Positions 7,994 through 16,728 of a stretch of 38,436 nt of DNA are shown here, piece after piece. The notes beneath the pieces are model-generated. The model did not search any database and was not told where the DNA came from. It worked only from the letters and a program-made list of their open reading frames with translations. The DNA is from Lachnospiraceae bacterium (GTDB taxonomy: Bacteria; Bacillota; Clostridia; Lachnospirales; Lachnospiraceae). A program made the position numbers and the translations under genes. Position 1 is the first letter of the stretch. Each line of letters opens with the position of its first letter. The DNA is taken from contig JAEELB010000046.1 in NCBI GenBank assembly GCA_016288705.1, forward strand, positions 1-38,436. The letters are read 5' to 3'.

Positions 7994-10033
7994 ATGGATA
8001 ATGAGAACAAAAGGGAATACGAATTCGTTCAGGAAGATCTGAATGAGGTGATGAAAAAATATGACAGGGAGTCCAATATCCGCGTCTGGACCGGGGTTCC
8101 TGCCATCGTTGTAAAGGCGGTGATGATCGGCTTTTCACTGTTCTGCATCTGGGTCACGCTCTTTGCCACTTTCCTCGAGGAGATCAGGCTCACCTCCTTT
8201 ATGGGGCTGATAGTGCTCTTCGGGTTTCTTTATTACCCTGCAAAAAAGAATATGAACAAGGTGAACTACCTCCCCTGGTACGACATAGTGGGGATGGTCC
8301 TGGGCACCGGAGCGTTCCTGTATTATACCTTTAACGCCGAGGGGATCATCCAGCAGGGTACCAGGTTCCAGCCTTTTCAGATACTGATCGCCCTTGTGGG
8401 CATAATCGCCCTCATGGAGGTGACCAGACGAAGCGTCGGCTGGCCCATCCTCCTGGTGGCGCTGTTTTTCATCTGTTACGCCATTATTTACGGGCTCACC
8501 AACCCCTCCGTCATCGGCAGGGTCAGGTATCTGGTGAGGAACCTGTTCTACGCAAAGACCGGGATATTGTCCACTCCCGTAAATGTGTGCTCCAAGTTCA
8601 TAGTGGTATTCATAATCTTCGGCGCATTCCTTGAGAGGACCGGGATATCCGAGTTCTTCATCAATATCGCCAACTGCATCGCAGGGCGCTTTGCCGGCGG
8701 CCCCGCAAAGGTGGCGGTCATTTCCTCCTCACTCTGCGGAATGGTCAGCGGATCTTCCGTCGGAAACACCGTGACCACAGGCTCCGTCACCATCCCCATG
8801 ATGAAGGAGACCGGTTATAAATCAGAATTTGCCGGAGCCGTTGAGGCTGCGGCTTCAACCGGAGGCCAGATCATGCCTCCCATCATGGGCGCGGCGGCCT
8901 TCCTTATGGCGGACATAATCGGAGTTCCCTATTCGGATATACTGGTCAGGGCTCTGCTCCCCGCCATCCTGTATTTCACCGGCATTTTCATTGCCGTTCA
9001 TCTGGAGGCAAAGAAATACGGGCTTACCGGCATTTCACCGGAAAAGCTCCCCAGATTTTCAAAACTGGTACGCAGCATATATCTCCTGACTCCCCTGGTG
9101 CTCCTGGTGGTATGGGTTTCCAGGAACATGATGACCATGCAGAGGGCGGCTGCCCTGTCGATCCTGGTGGCCGTCATAGTGGGCATAGCCGACGGATTCC
9201 TGAGCGGGAACTATATGGCAGCCATAAAGAGCCTTAAGGAGAGCGGGTCCTCAAACCCCGTCGGGGATCTGATCATCGGCAAAAAGGAAGAGACCGGGAA
9301 CTGCTTTACCCTTAGAAAATTTGCCGAGTCTCTCGAGGCCGGAGGAAAGGGCACCATCACCGTGGGCGCGGCCTGCGGAGTGGCGGGCATCATCTCCGGC
9401 ACCATCACCATGACCGGACTTGCAAATGAGATGATCAACGCTATCGTATCGGTGGCCGGCGACAGGCTTTTCATCGCCCTGTTCCTGACCATGCTCTGCT
9501 GCATAGTGCTTGGGATGGGCGTCCCTACCACCGCTACCTACTGCATCATGGCAGCGACCTGCGCGCCCATACTCACCCGTATGGGAGTGCCGATCCTGGC
9601 GGAGCATTTCTTCGTGTTCTATTTCGGCATCGTGGCTGACATCACGCCTCCCGTCGCTCTCGCGGCGTACGCAGGGAGCGCCATAGCGAAATCAAATCCC
9701 ATGAGGACTGCCCTGAACGCCACGAAGCTTGCCATAGGAGCTTTTATCATCCCTTATGTATTCTGCTTCAGCCCTGAAATGCTCCTGATAGATACCCATT
9801 TCCTGAACGTGGTGCTGATCTATATCACTTCCCTCATCGGGATATTCGGGGTCGCCGCGGCCCTGGAGGGATTCCTCTTCACCGGAATGGGGATACTTGA
9901 GCGCCTCTTCCTGGCGGTAGGCGGTATACTGCTGATCTTCCCCGGCGCATTGACCGACGGGCTGGGACTGCTCCTGATAGCCGCAGCCATAGCGGTCCAG
10001 TTTGTGAAAAAGGGTAAAAAGAAGACGGCCTGA
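7994..10033 (+). CDS. TRAP transporter fused permease (DctQ-DctM fusion)
   Basis: This 679-residue polytopic membrane protein is the permease partner of the TAXI lipoprotein. The N-terminal third carries the small 4-helix (DctQ-like) part. The rest is the large DctM-type 12-helix part, with conserved stretches GAFLERTGISEFF, SGSSVGNTVTTGSVTIPMM and GGQIMPPIMGAAAF in one half and GMGVPTTATYCIMA and DITPPVALAAYA in the other. It drives sodium- or proton-coupled uptake of the captured solute. The AAGGAG site lies 8 bases before the ATG. The gene is last in its operon and converges on the MATE fusion gene. Confidence 0.95.
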   Translation: MDNENKREYEFVQEDLNEVMKKYDRESNIRVWTGVPAIVVKAVMIGFSLFCIWVTLFATFLEEIRLTSFMGLIVLFGFLYYPAKKNMNKVNYLPWYDIVGMVLGTGAFLYYTFNAEGIIQQGTRFQPFQILIALVGIIALMEVTRRSVGWPILLVALFFICYAIIYGLTNPSVIGRVRYLVRNLFYAKTGILSTPVNVCSKFIVVFIIFGAFLERTGISEFFINIANCIAGRFAGGPAKVAVISSSLCGMVSGSSVGNTVTTGSVTIPMMKETGYKSEFAGAVEAAASTGGQIMPPIMGAAAFLMADIIGVPYSDILVRALLPAILYFTGIFIAVHLEAKKYGLTGISPEKLPRFSKLVRSIYLLTPLVLLVVWVSRNMMTMQRAAALSILVAVIVGIADGFLSGNYMAAIKSLKESGSSNPVGDLIIGKKEETGNCFTLRKFAESLEAGGKGTITVGAACGVAGIISGTITMTGLANEMINAIVSVAGDRLFIALFLTMLCCIVLGMGVPTTATYCIMAATCAPILTRMGVPILAEHFFVFYFGIVADITPPVALAAYAGSAIAKSNPMRTALNATKLAIGAFIIPYVFCFSPEMLLIDTHFLNVVLIYITSLIGIFGVAAALEGFLFTGMGILERLFLAVGGILLIFPGALTDGLGLLLIAAAIAVQFVKKGKKKTA

Positions 10034-10201
10034 CAGGAGTTACAGACTGTTTCACTGGATGCTTTTCTTTGACATCCTGATGCTGACTGCCGGCGGCGCC
10101 GAAAACTACGTGCTGAGTAAACAATTCGAGGCCGGGGCGCCGCTTCACGCCCTGTTTTCCGGGATCAGCGACCTGGTGAAGACTTTTACAAGCCCTGCGC
10201 T

Positions 10202-12031
10202 TCAGACTTTGATCTGCAGGGTGTTTATGCCGGCGTTGTTCTGATAGGTCATTTCCTTTGCTATGCCGGCGATCAGGCGAAGCCCCACAAAGCGCAGGGG
10301 GTCTTCACCGGAGAACTGATCCAGATATCCGGAGGGATCAAAGGCCCTGCAGTCGTCCCGGATACGGATGGTCAGAAGATCTCCGGCAACGACGCGGACG
10401 TCCACCGAATGCTTTTTCCCGGTCTTAAAGCCGTGGGTGATCACGTTCCCGACCATTTCCTCGATGGAAAGCCGGGCCAGCTTGCTGCGTCGCCTGTCGA
10501 TCTGCCGGGAGAGACAGAAGTCCATTACATCGTAAGACTTCTGCACCAGGTCCTCCATGGTGTGAACGGAGAACTCCATGCAATCCTCCTCCGGAGCTCC
10601 GAAATCTGCCGGCAGTTTCATCCAGTCGGTAAGGGCCAGCGTTATACTACCCGTTTCCGCAAAGACTGAGAGAGCGATCGCGATGAGGCACAGGACTTCC
10701 GAAAGGGAGAAGGAGATCCATGCTCCGTCGGCGCCGATGAAGGGCTGCAGAAGAACAGCAATCACCCCTGCCCCCAGCGGTTCCGCAAGAGTCAGCATAT
10801 TGACGATCAATGTCTTGCCCTGACACTGGTATATCTTTGTGAAACAGGAGACAAACAGATTGAGGATCAGGAAATTCGGAAACAAAAGCAGCATTCTCCT
10901 GGTCAGCATCCAGGCGGGATCGTCCCTGCCGAAGAACAGTGATGAGATCGGGGTGGAAAATCCCATGAGCAATGCAACAGATATGACAGACAAAAGCAAT
11001 CCGAAGGTAAGAGCTATCTTCGTGAGCAGGACCAGGGACTCCCTGTCCTCATCCCCGTAATACACGGATGCAAGGGTGAGGAGCGCGGCGGCGCATCCCA
11101 GGGGTATCGCGCCGAGGATCGAGATCACGCCGTTCTGGACATTCATGACCGCCACCGCTTCCGCACCGATAGTGTGCATAAGGGAGATGTTCATGATGTA
11201 ACCTTTTGCCGTGCATCCGATAGTGAATACCAGACTTGGCAGACCGTTTTTGATGACGGAGGGGATCCGGTCGAAGCTTAAACGGGTAAACCTCAGATGG
11301 ATGGTCTTTTCTTTTCCCAGAAATCCCACCAGCATGACTGCGCTGGAGACGAGATAACTGATGCTTGTAGCCAGACCCATGCCAAAGGTTCCCCATTGGA
11401 GGACCGTGACATTCAGGATATCCATTCCCACGTTGAGTATGATCATAACCGCGATCCCGTAATAGGAACGTCTGGTATTGTTGTTGAAGGGGAGGAATAC
11501 CATCAGAACTCCTGACAGGACCTGTCCGATCACTCCCGGCGCGTAGCCTCTGATGTAGGAAATCAGCATTTCCGAGGTGAGCTCATCGGATTTCAGGACC
11601 ACTGCCAGGAACTCGGGCATTATCATGCAAAAGGCCGTCACCAAAAGGCTGAATACCGACAGCACCAGTACTCCGGTGGAAAAGAGCGAGATCATATCGT
11701 CCTTTTTTCCGGCTCCGATATCATGGCTGCACAGGATCAGAACGCCGATGGTGATGACCCATGTGATACCGATGACGGTTGCGACAGGGGAGAATAATCC
11801 GATGGCGGCCACGGCGTGAGTACCCAAAGACCTGCTGGTGATGAGGCTGTCGATAAAACCGTTGAGCGCTACGACGACTATCCCCAGGATCTGCACGGGT
11901 AGCAGACGGAAATATGATTTTTTGATTATGTGCTCGGTATCGGGGCTGATCTTCGGCTGTTTATTTCTGCCCTCATATCCGGCGGGAACGCCGGAACCGG
12001 ATCTGCTTTCAGGGGAATAAGTCTGACTCAT
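10202..12031 (-). CDS. MATE transporter fused to C-terminal RsbW-like ATPase domain (copy 2)
   Basis: Residues about 35-460 form a 12-helix MATE family transporter with a typical FIDSLITSRSLGTHAVAAIGL start. Residues about 490-609 form a GHKL ATPase domain of the anti-sigma kinase (HATPase_c_2) type. The N-box is LSIEEMVGN (E524, E525, N529), followed by THGF. The G1 box reads IRIRDDCRAFDP, with Cys where DxGxG has its first Gly, and the G2 box is VGLRLIAGI. I place the start at the ATG at 12031, 9 bases after GGGAGG; a GTG at 12070 would overlap the kinase gene but lacks such a site. It is last in a four-gene operon with a STAS protein and a free RsbW-like kinase. The length (609) exceeds ordinary MATE proteins (about 450) by the added domain. 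Transport substrate unknown. Confidence 0.88.
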   Translation of the reverse strand: MSQTYSPESRSGSGVPAGYEGRNKQPKISPDTEHIIKKSYFRLLPVQILGIVVVALNGFIDSLITSRSLGTHAVAAIGLFSPVATVIGITWVITIGVLILCSHDIGAGKKDDMISLFSTGVLVLSVFSLLVTAFCMIMPEFLAVVLKSDELTSEMLISYIRGYAPGVIGQVLSGVLMVFLPFNNNTRRSYYGIAVMIILNVGMDILNVTVLQWGTFGMGLATSISYLVSSAVMLVGFLGKEKTIHLRFTRLSFDRIPSVIKNGLPSLVFTIGCTAKGYIMNISLMHTIGAEAVAVMNVQNGVISILGAIPLGCAAALLTLASVYYGDEDRESLVLLTKIALTFGLLLSVISVALLMGFSTPISSLFFGRDDPAWMLTRRMLLLFPNFLILNLFVSCFTKIYQCQGKTLIVNMLTLAEPLGAGVIAVLLQPFIGADGAWISFSLSEVLCLIAIALSVFAETGSITLALTDWMKLPADFGAPEEDCMEFSVHTMEDLVQKSYDVMDFCLSRQIDRRRSKLARLSIEEMVGNVITHGFKTGKKHSVDVRVVAGDLLTIRIRDDCRAFDPSGYLDQFSGEDPLRFVGLRLIAGIAKEMTYQNNAGINTLQIKV

Positions 12032-12050
12032 CCGTCTGCGCCTCCCGGGA

Positions 12051-12521
12051 TCACAGGTTTTTCGATACACTCAGGATGTTTTTTCCGTCTTTGTATTCGT
12101 AGCTTACTTCATCCATCAGTTTTTTGGTCATAAGTATCCCCATACCGCCGGGCTTTCTCTGCTTCGCGGGAAGAGTGATATCCGGCGTGCCTGCATTCAG
12201 GGGATTGCAGGGGACCCCGTTATCTTCGAAAGAGATATGCGCCTTCCTGACGTCGGGTTCGATCCGGACAATGACGGTGACCGGCCCCGGCGGCTCTTCA
12301 TAGGCGTATCTTGCGATGTTGTTTATTATCTCATCTATCACGATCTTGATGTGGTTTTTTGCGGCCGAAGGAGGCTCACAGAACTGAAGCTTTTCCATGA
12401 CAAATCCCGTCACCGTGGGAATGCATTCAAATACCGCATCTACAGTGATCTTTTCTTCCGTTCCGCTTTCGCTTTCATGGGTAGGATCAAGCCGGTCCCG
12501 GTCCATATCTTCAGTGATCAT
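12051..12521 (-). CDS. RsbW-like anti-sigma/serine-protein kinase
   Basis: The 156-residue protein is a free-standing HATPase_c_2 kinase of the RsbW/SpoIIAB type. N-box IDEIINNIARYAY (about residues 62-74), G1 box FEDNGVPCNPL (about 99-109) and G2 box GGMGILMTKKLMDEVSYEY (about 124-142) are all intact, in contrast to the fused copies beside it. Such kinases bind a sigma factor or other partner and phosphorylate a STAS antagonist on Ser or Thr. Its ATG overlaps the stop of the STAS gene (ATGA), the classical arrangement of antagonist and kinase. No sigma factor gene is nearby, so the partner may be the MATE-linked domains. That last point is inference. Confidence 0.93.
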   Translation of the reverse strand: MITEDMDRDRLDPTHESESGTEEKITVDAVFECIPTVTGFVMEKLQFCEPPSAAKNHIKIVIDEIINNIARYAYEEPPGPVTVIVRIEPDVRKAHISFEDNGVPCNPLNAGTPDITLPAKQRKPGGMGILMTKKLMDEVSYEYKDGKNILSVSKNL

Positions 12522-12820
12522 TCGATGATAAGCACCTCTGTAAAGCCGGTGACTTCAAAGATCTCCATTATCTCTTCGCTGACATTGATGACCCTCATGG
12601 AACCCTTTTCCTCCATGATGTTTTCCATCTGCAAAAGAACCCGCAGACCGGCTGAAGTGATGTACTCCAGCTGTTTCATATCCATGGTCACCTTATCGGT
12701 GTCGGAAAGCAGTTCGTCGATCCGGCTCTCTAATGTCTGGGATGACAGTGTATCCAGTTCTCCCTCCAGTGAAATGATCCTTTCGCCGTCTTCGGTTGTT
12801 TTACTATCAATGTTAAGCAT
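12518..12820 (-). CDS. STAS domain anti-sigma factor antagonist
   Basis: This 100-residue protein is a single STAS domain like SpoIIAA and RsbV. The phosphorylation loop reads LEYITSAGLRVLL, with Ser56 (or Thr55) as the expected acceptor. I chose the ATG at 12820, preceded by GGGAG, over an in-frame GTG at 12844. It overlaps the RsbW-like gene by four bases and lies 48 bases after the first MATE fusion gene. In partner switching the unphosphorylated form binds the kinase and frees its target. Here the candidates are the free kinase and the two MATE-linked ATPase domains. Confidence 0.94.
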   Translation of the reverse strand: MLNIDSKTTEDGERIISLEGELDTLSSQTLESRIDELLSDTDKVTMDMKQLEYITSAGLRVLLQMENIMEEKGSMRVINVSEEIMEIFEVTGFTEVLIIE

Positions 12821-12868
12821 ATATTCTCCCTTTTTCGTTCTCACAGCGCGCCCGGGCAGGGCGGCGCA

Positions 12869-14641
12869 TCAGATCCTGATCGTCAGCACGTTCAGCCCCA
12901 GCAGATTCTGATACTGCACGTCCTTTGAGATCCCGTTGACGATGCGGATGCCCACGTTCTTTGTCTTGTCTTCCGAGTCTATCACTTTTGTACGTTCCAG
13001 AGGATCAAAGGAACGGCAGTTGTCTCTGAGCCTCAGTATAACATCGTCGTTGTCGTGGATCACCCTTATGTCGACGTAGTGCTCCCGGGAGTCGGCGGTG
13101 AATCCGTGCTTGACTATGTTCCCGGCCATTTCTTCCAGCGCAAGTCCGGCGAAATGAGACCTTCTGTCGTCTATTCCTCTTGAGTTGCAGAAGTCGATGA
13201 CCTGTGAAGAAACGTTGAGTACGTCTGACATTTCACTTATCTCAATGTCTATCCTTTCATCCTCCGAAGCGCCGAAATCATCGGGGAGCGTCAGAAGCTG
13301 ATCCATCGTCCGGGGGAAGTGCCCGTATTTGGCGAAAGCGTAACCCACGATCAGGGCGAGGCAGATGAAGCCGTTCAGCACATTTGCGAGATAGAGGCCG
13401 TTCATCTTGAGCACGGGGATCAGCAGCATGGACAGCAGCACCACATCCAGGGCTCCGTCCACCACGGCGAGCACATTGGCGAGTTTTTTGTTATCCATGC
13501 TCTGGGAGTAGGCCACAAAAGACAGGGAGATCACGGCAAGGGGCATGCACAGGGGGAGTATCCTGAAAGCCATGACGGTCATGCCGTACACCGGATCGGC
13601 GGGATCCCTGTAAAACAGCCTTGTTATGGGCTCTGCCAAAACCATGATGATAAGGGAGATCCCGCATTGGAACAGCACCCCTTTCGTAAAAAGCACTTTC
13701 ATTATGTCGCTGACCGATTTGCGGTCCTTTTCCCCTATGGATACCCCGAGCAGCATCCTGACCACCGCCGTCATTCCGAAGGGGATGGGCCAGAAAAGCG
13801 CCATGACCGAATTGGATGCGGCAAATGAAGAAAGGCCGCCGTTGCCCACATATTTCACTATGAGCATGTTCACGATGATGCACCGGAACATTTCCACGAA
13901 TCTGGAGATCGCTCCCGAATACCCTTTTGTGAAGATCAGTTTGACCTCTGAGAGCGATATGCCGGAAAGGGAGAATCTGATAAAGGATTTCCCGGCCAGA
14001 TAGTAGGCCCCCATCACTGAGCAGAACACCCAGAGGCCGCCGGACGAACCCAGGCCCAGTCCGAGAGTGCCGAGCTTCAGCCTTGCGACAAATATGTAGT
14101 TCATGAGGGTGTTTGCTGCCACGCAGGCGAGACTGGCTGCCATCGTGCGCTTCGTCTGGTTCTCCATTGAGAGAAATGAGAACAGCTGCTGACCGACCAC
14201 CAGGGCAGGAATGCCGATGGACTGTCCCAGCATGTAGTATTTCAATGCATGCCGCTCTTCCTCTCCGTTCACCATGAGCTGCGCGATGCCCGCATTTGCG
14301 GCTATCACCATGATGATCCCCACCGTGACGGATATGATGAAGGCGGTGAGCAGGTCTTCGGAAAACAGGATCTTCACCCGGTTTCTGTCATTATTTCCCA
14401 GGGATTCTCCGGTCAGCAGCTGGGAACCGCTCACCAGCACCACGCTGAGAGCGAAGAGAAAATGAGTCGCGGGAGCGTACAGCCCGATGGCGGTCATGGC
14501 TGTTTCTCCCACTATATTGCTGGCAAAGAGGCTGTCCACGATACTGTTTAAGGTGTTGATCACCAGCATCAGCGCCTGGTAGGGCAGAAGGGCGAAGAAC
14601 AGCTTCGACAAAAGTTTGTAATCCGAATTTTTTTTCCCCAT
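12869..14641 (-). CDS. MATE transporter fused to C-terminal RsbW-like ATPase domain (copy 1)
   Basis: The 590-residue product has a MATE transporter (about residues 8-440; start LNSIVDSLFASNIVGETAM) and then a GHKL anti-sigma kinase-like domain. The N-box is LALEEMAGNIVKHGF (E503, E504, N508), the G1 box RLRDNCRSFDP (540-542 is DNC rather than DxG) and the G2 box VGIRIVNGI (563-571). The linker LPDDFGASEDERID resembles LPADFGAPEEDCME in copy 2, so the two are paralogues. An AGGAG site lies 6 bases before the ATG, and a good promoter is about 110 bases upstream. It is the first gene of the operon with STAS, kinase and copy 2. Substrate is unknown, and whether the ATPase domain still hydrolyses ATP is uncertain because of the Cys substitution. 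Confidence 0.88.
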   Translation of the reverse strand: MGKKNSDYKLLSKLFFALLPYQALMLVINTLNSIVDSLFASNIVGETAMTAIGLYAPATHFLFALSVVLVSGSQLLTGESLGNNDRNRVKILFSEDLLTAFIISVTVGIIMVIAANAGIAQLMVNGEEERHALKYYMLGQSIGIPALVVGQQLFSFLSMENQTKRTMAASLACVAANTLMNYIFVARLKLGTLGLGLGSSGGLWVFCSVMGAYYLAGKSFIRFSLSGISLSEVKLIFTKGYSGAISRFVEMFRCIIVNMLIVKYVGNGGLSSFAASNSVMALFWPIPFGMTAVVRMLLGVSIGEKDRKSVSDIMKVLFTKGVLFQCGISLIIMVLAEPITRLFYRDPADPVYGMTVMAFRILPLCMPLAVISLSFVAYSQSMDNKKLANVLAVVDGALDVVLLSMLLIPVLKMNGLYLANVLNGFICLALIVGYAFAKYGHFPRTMDQLLTLPDDFGASEDERIDIEISEMSDVLNVSSQVIDFCNSRGIDDRRSHFAGLALEEMAGNIVKHGFTADSREHYVDIRVIHDNDDVILRLRDNCRSFDPLERTKVIDSEDKTKNVGIRIVNGISKDVQYQNLLGLNVLTIRI

Positions 14642-14749
14642 ATCATACTCCTGAGGTGTTGATATCGTCTGATCCCGCCCGGTGCGCGGTAACTCCCAGG
14701 GCCTGCCGGATCTGTCCGGAAATGATGTCGAAAAATGATCTGCCCCAAA

Positions 14750-14778
14750 ATTTTACACCTTTCACTCCCGGTCTTCAA
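14750..14778 (-). promoter_or_regulatory. Promoter of the MATE-STAS-RsbW operon
   Basis: On the minus strand, TTGAAG (complement of 14773-14778) and TAAAAT (complement of 14750-14755) are separated by 17 bases. The leader before the first ATG would be about 100 bases. It is back-to-back with the CoA ligase promoter. Confidence 0.6.
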
Positions 14779-14810
14779 GCCGTACCTCTGAAAGCGGGCT
14801 CGGCACCTTC

Positions 14811-14839
14811 TTCACATTTCATGCGTAAAGTGGTATATT
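14811..14839 (+). promoter_or_regulatory. Promoter of the CoA ligase gene
   Basis: TTCACA (14811-14816) and TATATT (14834-14839) are 17 bases apart. The start site near 14846 leaves a leader of about 170 bases before 15018. I see no known riboswitch or terminator in that leader, and no real gene between 14642 and 15017. Confidence 0.5.
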
Positions 14840-15017
14840 GGTTAGCGTTGGTCAGATCGAGCGGGACTTTAGGCTCAGCCGGAAGCGCCCGCCATCCGGA
14901 ACATGAACCGGCCCCGGTGCCCCCGTTATCACTGAGAGATCATGGAAGTTTCGGCAGCCCGCTTAATATGTGGATCCGGGAAAAGGTTCGATTTGGAAAG
15001 AGTATGGAGGATGAGTC

Positions 15018-16652
15018 ATGCCCGTAACAGATTATTTGTCCAGAAATGCGAAACTGTACCCCAATGAAGTCGCTCTGATAGAGCTGAATCCGGAGATCGC
15101 TGACCATCAGCGCAGATCCTGGAAAGAGTACGATCTGATCGAGAGCAACAGGTTTCAGCCTTACAGGAGGGAGATCACCTGGAAGGTCTTCGACGAAAAG
15201 GCCAACCGCTTTGCGAATTTCCTTATCAGCAGAGGGGTGAAGAAGGGCGATAAGGTGGCCATCATCATGTACAACTGCCTCGAATGGCTTCCGATATATT
15301 TCGGCATATTGAAGACCGGAGCCATAGCCGTGCCTTTCAACTTCCGTTATGATGCCGAGGAGATCCTGTACTGCGCCGAACTTGCGGAGGTGGATATCAT
15401 AGTGTTCGGGCCTGAATTTATCGGCAGGATTGAGCAGAAGGCAGAGCGCCTCAGCAAGGGAAGGCTCCTGATATATGTGGGTGACACCTGCCCGCAGTTC
15501 GCGGAGAGCTATCTGGAAATGGTGGCGGACTGTTCAAGCGAGGCTCCTGACATAACCATCACGGATGACGATTTCGGCGCCATTTATTTTTCCTCGGGAA
15601 CAACGGGATTTCCCAAGGCCATACTGCATAAGCATCTGAGCCTCACCCAGGCTGCGGAGATGGAACAGAAGCATCATAATACCGGACGAAACGACACATT
15701 CCTGTGCATACCGCCTCTCTACCATACCGGGGCAAAGTTCCACTGGATGGGAAGCCTTGTGGCGGGAAGCAAGGCGGTCCTTCTCAAGGGGGCAAAGCCC
15801 GATGTGATCCTTTCCGCAGTGTCCGACGAAAGATGCACCATTGTGTGGCTTCTCGTGCCCTGGGCACAGGACATACTTGACTGTCTGGATGCGGGGACGC
15901 TTAAGCTCTCCGACTACCATCTGAGCCAGTGGAGGCTCATGCACATAGGGGCGCAGCCCGTTCCGCCTTCACTTATCAAGAGATGGAAGGAATACTTCCC
16001 GGATCACGATTACGACACGAATTACGGCCTATCCGAGTCAACGGGCCCCGGCTGCGTGCATCTCGGAATCGAAAATACACACAAGGTGGGCGCCATCGGA
16101 GTACCCGGCTACAGATGGAAGGCAAAGATCGTCGACGAGAACGGTGAGGCCGTGGAACAGGGAAGCGTCGGCGAACTGTGCGTACAGGGACCGGGCGTGA
16201 TGACATGTTATTACAATAACCCCGAGGCGACCGCCGAGACCCTCAAGGACGGCTGGCTCTTTACCGGGGATATGGCCATGCAGGATGAAGACGGTTTTAT
16301 TTTCCTGGTGGACAGAAAGAAGGACGTCATCGTGAGCGGAGGCGAGAATATCTATCCCGTTCAGATCGAGAATTTCCTCATGAAGAACGGAAAGATAAAA
16401 GATGCAGCCGTGATCGGCATGCCCGACAAACGTCTCGGAGAAAAGACTGCGGCCATTGTGGAACTGAAGGAGGGCTGCTCCATGACCAGAGAGGAGTTTG
16501 ATGAGTACTGCACCGAGCTCCCCAGGTACAAGAGACCCAAGGAAGTGTTCTTTGAGGATGTGCCGAGAAACGCCACGGGAAAGATCGAAAAGCCTCTTCT
16601 CAGGAAGCGCCACGGAGCCGAGAACCTTGTGGCCATGGAGAACCGGAGCTGA
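15018..16652 (+). CDS. Acyl-CoA synthetase (class I AMP-forming CoA ligase)
   Basis: The 544-residue enzyme adenylates a carboxylic acid and transfers it to CoA. Core motifs are YFSSGTTGFPKA (P-loop, about residues 191-202), YGLSEST (about 337), GWLFTGDMA (about 415), DRKKDVIVSGGENIYP (about 432-447) and the catalytic Lys in NATGKIEKP near the C-terminus. Length and order match medium- or long-chain fatty acid CoA ligases. An insertion before the first core motif (residues about 35-55) is slightly longer than usual. GGAGG is 7 bases before the ATG. The chain length of the acid cannot be read. It is 12 kb from the NRPS, so a role in its starter unit is only a remote possibility. Confidence 0.9.
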   Translation: MPVTDYLSRNAKLYPNEVALIELNPEIADHQRRSWKEYDLIESNRFQPYRREITWKVFDEKANRFANFLISRGVKKGDKVAIIMYNCLEWLPIYFGILKTGAIAVPFNFRYDAEEILYCAELAEVDIIVFGPEFIGRIEQKAERLSKGRLLIYVGDTCPQFAESYLEMVADCSSEAPDITITDDDFGAIYFSSGTTGFPKAILHKHLSLTQAAEMEQKHHNTGRNDTFLCIPPLYHTGAKFHWMGSLVAGSKAVLLKGAKPDVILSAVSDERCTIVWLLVPWAQDILDCLDAGTLKLSDYHLSQWRLMHIGAQPVPPSLIKRWKEYFPDHDYDTNYGLSESTGPGCVHLGIENTHKVGAIGVPGYRWKAKIVDENGEAVEQGSVGELCVQGPGVMTCYYNNPEATAETLKDGWLFTGDMAMQDEDGFIFLVDRKKDVIVSGGENIYPVQIENFLMKNGKIKDAAVIGMPDKRLGEKTAAIVELKEGCSMTREEFDEYCTELPRYKRPKEVFFEDVPRNATGKIEKPLLRKRHGAENLVAMENRS

Positions 16653-16654
16653 AG

Positions 16655-16713
16655 ATAAGGCCCCGGAAACAGGAACTTTACAACAGGTCCCGGGAAATAA
16701 GGCCCGGAAACAG
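16655..16713 (+). repeat. Imperfect direct repeat downstream of the CoA ligase
   Basis: ATAAGGCCCCGGAAACAG (16655-16672) recurs as ATAAGGCCCGGAAACAG (16697-16713), differing by one C, at a 42-base offset. It fills the short gap between the CoA ligase and tcdA. It may be a duplicated binding site or a slippage product. Confidence 0.55.
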
Positions 16714-16728
16714 TGATCGAGGGCGCTC

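Noticed and set aside
10059..10244. 61-codon frame between TRAP permease and MATE fusion
   Set aside because: No ribosome binding site near its ATG, and it runs into the 3' end of the opposite gene.
14656..15027. 123-codon frame upstream of the CoA ligase
   Set aside because: Overlaps two divergent promoters and the CoA ligase start, and has no homology.
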